In this document: positions 61,380 through 64,000 of the stretch, in pieces | Position numbering within the stretch: position 1 is the first letter of the stretch | Layout of the letters: every line of letters begins with the position of its first letter | Assembly (NCBI GenBank): GCA_037349315.1 | Contig: JBAIAC010000007.1 | Coordinates: forward strand, 45,271,001-45,335,000 | Reading direction: 5' to 3' | DNA from: Chelydra serpentina | Taxonomy: Eukaryota; Chordata; Testudines; Chelydridae | Length of the DNA stretch: 64,000 bases | Notes under the pieces: model-generated | Told to the model about the DNA's origin: nothing | Databases searched by the model: none | Seen by the model: the letters and a program-made list of their open reading frames with translations, nothing else | Translations under genes and position numbers: made by a program

Positions 61380-61570
61380 TTTTTTATCTCTAGATCTCAG
61401 ATAACTTATATGTGAGTATTTTTATCCATATTTTGTAGATGCAGAAACTGATCAATAGAGATAAGTAGTTTGACCAAGTTCACACTGTATGTCAGTAACA
61501 ACTTGGAATATAACCAAGGTCTCCTGATCCTATGCCTACAGGCTCCTTGATATTTAGGTCTTGGAGCACA
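61380..61570 (-). mobile_element. MIR / CORE-SINE-like relic, antisense
   Basis: atttttatccatattttgta then gatgcagaaactgatcaata, taagtagtttgaccaagttc, acactgtatgtcagtaacaa and aaccaaggtctcctgatcct follow the antisense order of the MIR core and tRNA-related head (compare gatggggaaactgaggc, aagtgacttgcccaaggtca, cccaggtctcctgactc). Confidence 0.65.
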
Positions 61571-62290
61571 GAACTGCACTTAGCTCATATTTAATAAATA
61601 AGAACCTTATGCTTTTATTTATTTAATTTTACATAACATCTTTTGGTACTGATGAAATGTAACTGAAATGTTAGACATTAAAAACTTCAAATTATATGCA
61701 AAACAATTCAACATTAAAATCTGTTATTTTAGATTAATGTTTTGAATTTGCATATTTTATAAAATGGAAAATATTAACCATTCTCAATTTTGTAAATGTA
61801 TCATACTTTGAAAGATTTGACTGACACTCTCAGTATATAGAACTGATGTGACTGGTATTTTATTAAAACCTAAAACAAATGGATGTGTATACTAGAACAA
61901 GCTTATTTTCGAGGATATACATTTTATTTGAAAGTTAGCCTCTTGAAATTAGAATAATAAGATGGTAATGTCAGAACAATGAAAATCATTTTAATTTTTT
62001 TTTATATTTACATGTTTTTATTGTTGCTGATATTGAAATGACAGATTTTGGTAAAAACTATTTCAAAACTGAAAACCATTATCCCCAACTTTCTACTACA
62101 CGTAACTTTCATGTATGAATGAGTGGATGTCAGTATGCCAGTGTGGAGGTTTGTGCAGAGAAGTTGTTGTGTTAACATAGTATTATAAGACATATGGTAT
62201 ATTAAAAGATCAAAAATATTTTTGAAGAAATGTATATTGCAAACAAATGTGAGAAAAATCACCTCTACACTATGTTGAATTTTTAATTCT

Positions 62291-62398
62291 TTGGGCCTGA
62301 TTCTCTACTCACAAAAATGTGAATCAGAAGTTAATCTATTGAAGTTAGTAACTTTATTCCAGTGTAAAACTTGTTTAAATGAGAGGAAAAATTTGTCC
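62291..62398. repeat. Symmetric short amniote dispersed repeat
   Basis: gggcctgattctctactcac then gtgaatcagaagttaatct, attgaagttagtaactttat and ccagtgtaaaacttgtttaa follow a common amniote inverted-repeat sequence that starts gggcctgattct and ends with its reverse complement. Here the right end has decayed. Confidence 0.5.
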
Positions 62399-63150
62399 TT
62401 TTAGGGAAATGCTCCTCACTGAAAACATTTCAGCAGAGGTAATAAAACATGTAAAAATAACACATCCTATTAATTAAACAAACTTTATCTTTAGAGTGCT
62501 CTCTTCCCTGATGGTGCTACATTTGCATAAGATGAATAACATTTTATCTTGCATAATACATTTCTATATACTGGTGAGAGTGAAAGTTCGAGCTATTAAT
62601 TTCATGTCACATTTGGAGCTAAGCACATCATCCAAACATTCCTTGCTATATTTGCTTTTGCCAACTGCTTTTATTTTTTTTATTATTATTTTATAAATTA
62701 TAAGGCAAAAGGTGATTTTAGACAAATTGTATCAAGGAAGTTAGTCTTCTACTTTAATCTGGAAGGAAAAGATACAGGATGAATATGTTCAGTTTGATAC
62801 AATATTAAACATTCTTTCGCCATTAGCATAGCATCTGCATTTGTTTAAATCTTTTGGCCTGAACTGTGCTAAGCTAAAGGTAAAACATTCTGTGGAAGAA
62901 TTATAAATATGATTTTTTATTATTCCCCTCACTATCCCTTCTGTTGTACATTTGTAATTGGCATAAAGCATTACAAAATGTGGTGAGCTACACATTTTTT
63001 TGTACTCATGAACTTTTATCTTTCTTTCTTTTTTTTTTAAAGTGTTAACTAATTTGCTTCATTTTTCCTGCCTGCTATAGGGTAGCAAATTATGATAGTA
63101 TTTATGCACAAAGCAGAAGTATTATTTATATATATTTTTTTTAATTACAG

Positions 63151-64000
63151 GTAAAGATTATAGTTCCCAACAGCACAGCAGGTCTGATAATAGGGAAGGG
63201 AGGTGCTACAGTGAAGGCTATAATGGAGCAGTCAGGGGCTTGGGTGCAGCTTTCTCAGAAACCTGATGGGATCAACTTGCAAGAGAGGGTTGTCACTGTG
63301 AGTGGAGAACCTGAACAAAACCGAAAAGCTGTTGAACTTATCATCCAGAAGATACAAGAGGATCCACAGAGTGGCAGCTGTCTCAATATCAGTTATGCCA
63401 ATGTCACAGGTCCAGTGGCCAATTCCAATCCAACCGGATCTCCTTATGCAAACACTGCTGAAGTGTTACCAACAGCTGCAGCTGCTGCAGGGCTATTAGG
63501 ACATGCTAACCTTGCTGGAGTGGCAGCCTTTCCAGCAGTTCTATCTGGCTTTACAGGCAATGACCTGGTGGCCATCACCTCTGCACTTAATACATTAGCC
63601 AGCTATGGATATAATCTCAATACATTAGGTTTAGGCCTAAGTCAGGCAGCAGCTACAGGGGCTTTGGCTGCAGCAGCTGCCAGTGCCAACCCAGCAGCAG
63701 CAGCAGCCAATTTATTGGCCACCTATGCGAGTGAAGCCTCAGCCAGTGGCAGCACAGCTGGTGGTACGGCGGGGACATTTGCATTAGGTAGCCTGGCTGC
63801 TGCTACTGCTGCAACCAATGGATATTTTGGAGCTGCTTCTCCCCTAGCTGCCAGTGCCATCCTAGGAACAGAAAAATCCACAGATGGATCAAAGGATGTA
63901 GTTGAAATAGCAGTGCCAGAAAACTTAGTTGGTGCAATTCTTGGAAAAGGAGGGAAAACATTAGTTGAATACCAGGAGTTGACTGGTGCAAGGATACAGA
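63151..64000 (+). CDS. NOVA1: NOVA1 last coding exon (partial): KH2, Ala-rich spacer, start of KH3
   Basis: This is an open frame of 283 codons plus one base, running off the window end. It begins [18 protein letters not shown], the start of KH2; the RNA-gripping GXXG loop is GKGG at 63193-63204. KH2 extends to about 63370 ([11 protein letters not shown]). A spacer of about 170 residues follows, with an alanine-rich section at about 63640-63720. KH3 starts at about 63898 ([20 protein letters not shown]), with its GXXG loop at 63943-63954. By comparison with the known protein about 51 further residues, the rest of KH3 and the C-terminus, lie beyond 64000. The spacer length and sequence identify NOVA1 rather than NOVA2, whose spacer is longer. 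KH3 gives most of the YCAY specificity and KH domains also mediate dimerisation. The KH2 residue equivalent to human Val197 is Ile here (codon 63220-63222). No frameshift or stop is present. Confidence 0.97.

Larger units (their letters stand above)
31895..63150 (+). other. NOVA1: NOVA1 intron between the cassette exon and the last coding exon
   Basis: The intron begins gtacag and ends with a long T-run and attacag at 63144-63150, a strong acceptor. It is 31,256 bp long. It holds the YCAY cluster at its start, three hAT-type elements, a Tigger-like element, a foldback SINE, LINE/CR1/MIR relics and microsatellites, which are listed separately. Between these are long AT-rich stretches without any recognised gene. 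Confidence 0.9.

Noticed and set aside
63302..63991. Open frames at 63302-63499 (+) and 63803-63991 (-)
   Set aside because: Shadows of the NOVA1 terminal exon in other frames.
1..64000. CRISPR arrays, operons, bacterial or viral gene systems
   Set aside because: No regularly spaced repeats, ribosome binding sites or compact gene arrangement; the window is an intron-dominated vertebrate locus.

Overview
This window looks like reptile, most likely turtle, nuclear genomic DNA from inside one large brain-expressed gene, NOVA1 (neuro-oncological ventral antigen 1), transcribed on the + strand. It is not microbial. Coding sequence occurs in only three short blocks with proper splice sites: an exon at 21130-21296, a 72-nt cassette exon at 31823-31894, and the start of the long last coding exon at 63151-64000, which the window edge cuts. 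Together they encode the second half of KH1, the KH1-KH2 linker, the Ser/Thr-rich cassette peptide, KH2, the alanine-rich spacer and the beginning of KH3. Everything else is intron: at least 21.1 kb before the first exon, 10.5 kb before the cassette exon and 31.3 kb after it.

The turtle assignment is an inference from the repeats. There are CR1 LINE pieces, decayed L2/CR1-type reverse transcriptase pieces, tRNA-Lys-like SINE pieces, MIR/CORE-SINE-like relics, several non-autonomous hAT-type DNA transposons with 8-bp target duplications, Harbinger-like MITEs with TWA duplications, one Tigger-like element, two foldback retroposons with 14-15 bp duplications, and one solo LTR. A crocodilian or other sauropsid is not formally excluded.

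Layout: 1-21129 is intron, with MITEs at 0.96, 2.77, 4.29 and 6.38 kb, a SINE cluster and GC-rich block at 10.2-12.1 kb, a hAT remnant at 12.8-13.3 kb, a solo LTR at 13.46-14.57 kb, a foldback SINE at 15 kb, a CR1 tail at 19.2 kb and a hAT copy at 20.4 kb. 21297-31822 is intron with a broken LINE at 23.7-25.4 kb, which carries an inserted CR1/hAT nest, and a hAT copy at 25.86 kb. 31895-63150 is intron with related hAT copies at 34.87 and 55.32 kb, MIR-like relics at 38.7, 39.2 and 61.4 kb, an inverted repeat at 43.1 kb, a hAT at 46.3 kb, a Tigger-like element at 47.5 kb and a second foldback SINE at 53.9 kb. Long AT-rich, repeat-poor stretches lie between them.

The gene product is a neuronal splicing regulator that binds YCAY RNA clusters. 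The most functional noncoding signal here is a run of nine YCAY motifs in and just after the cassette exon, the expected target for NOVA1 regulating its own transcript. I found no new enzymatic, defence or mobile gene system; the unusual structures are transposon architectures and the conserved autoregulatory exon.
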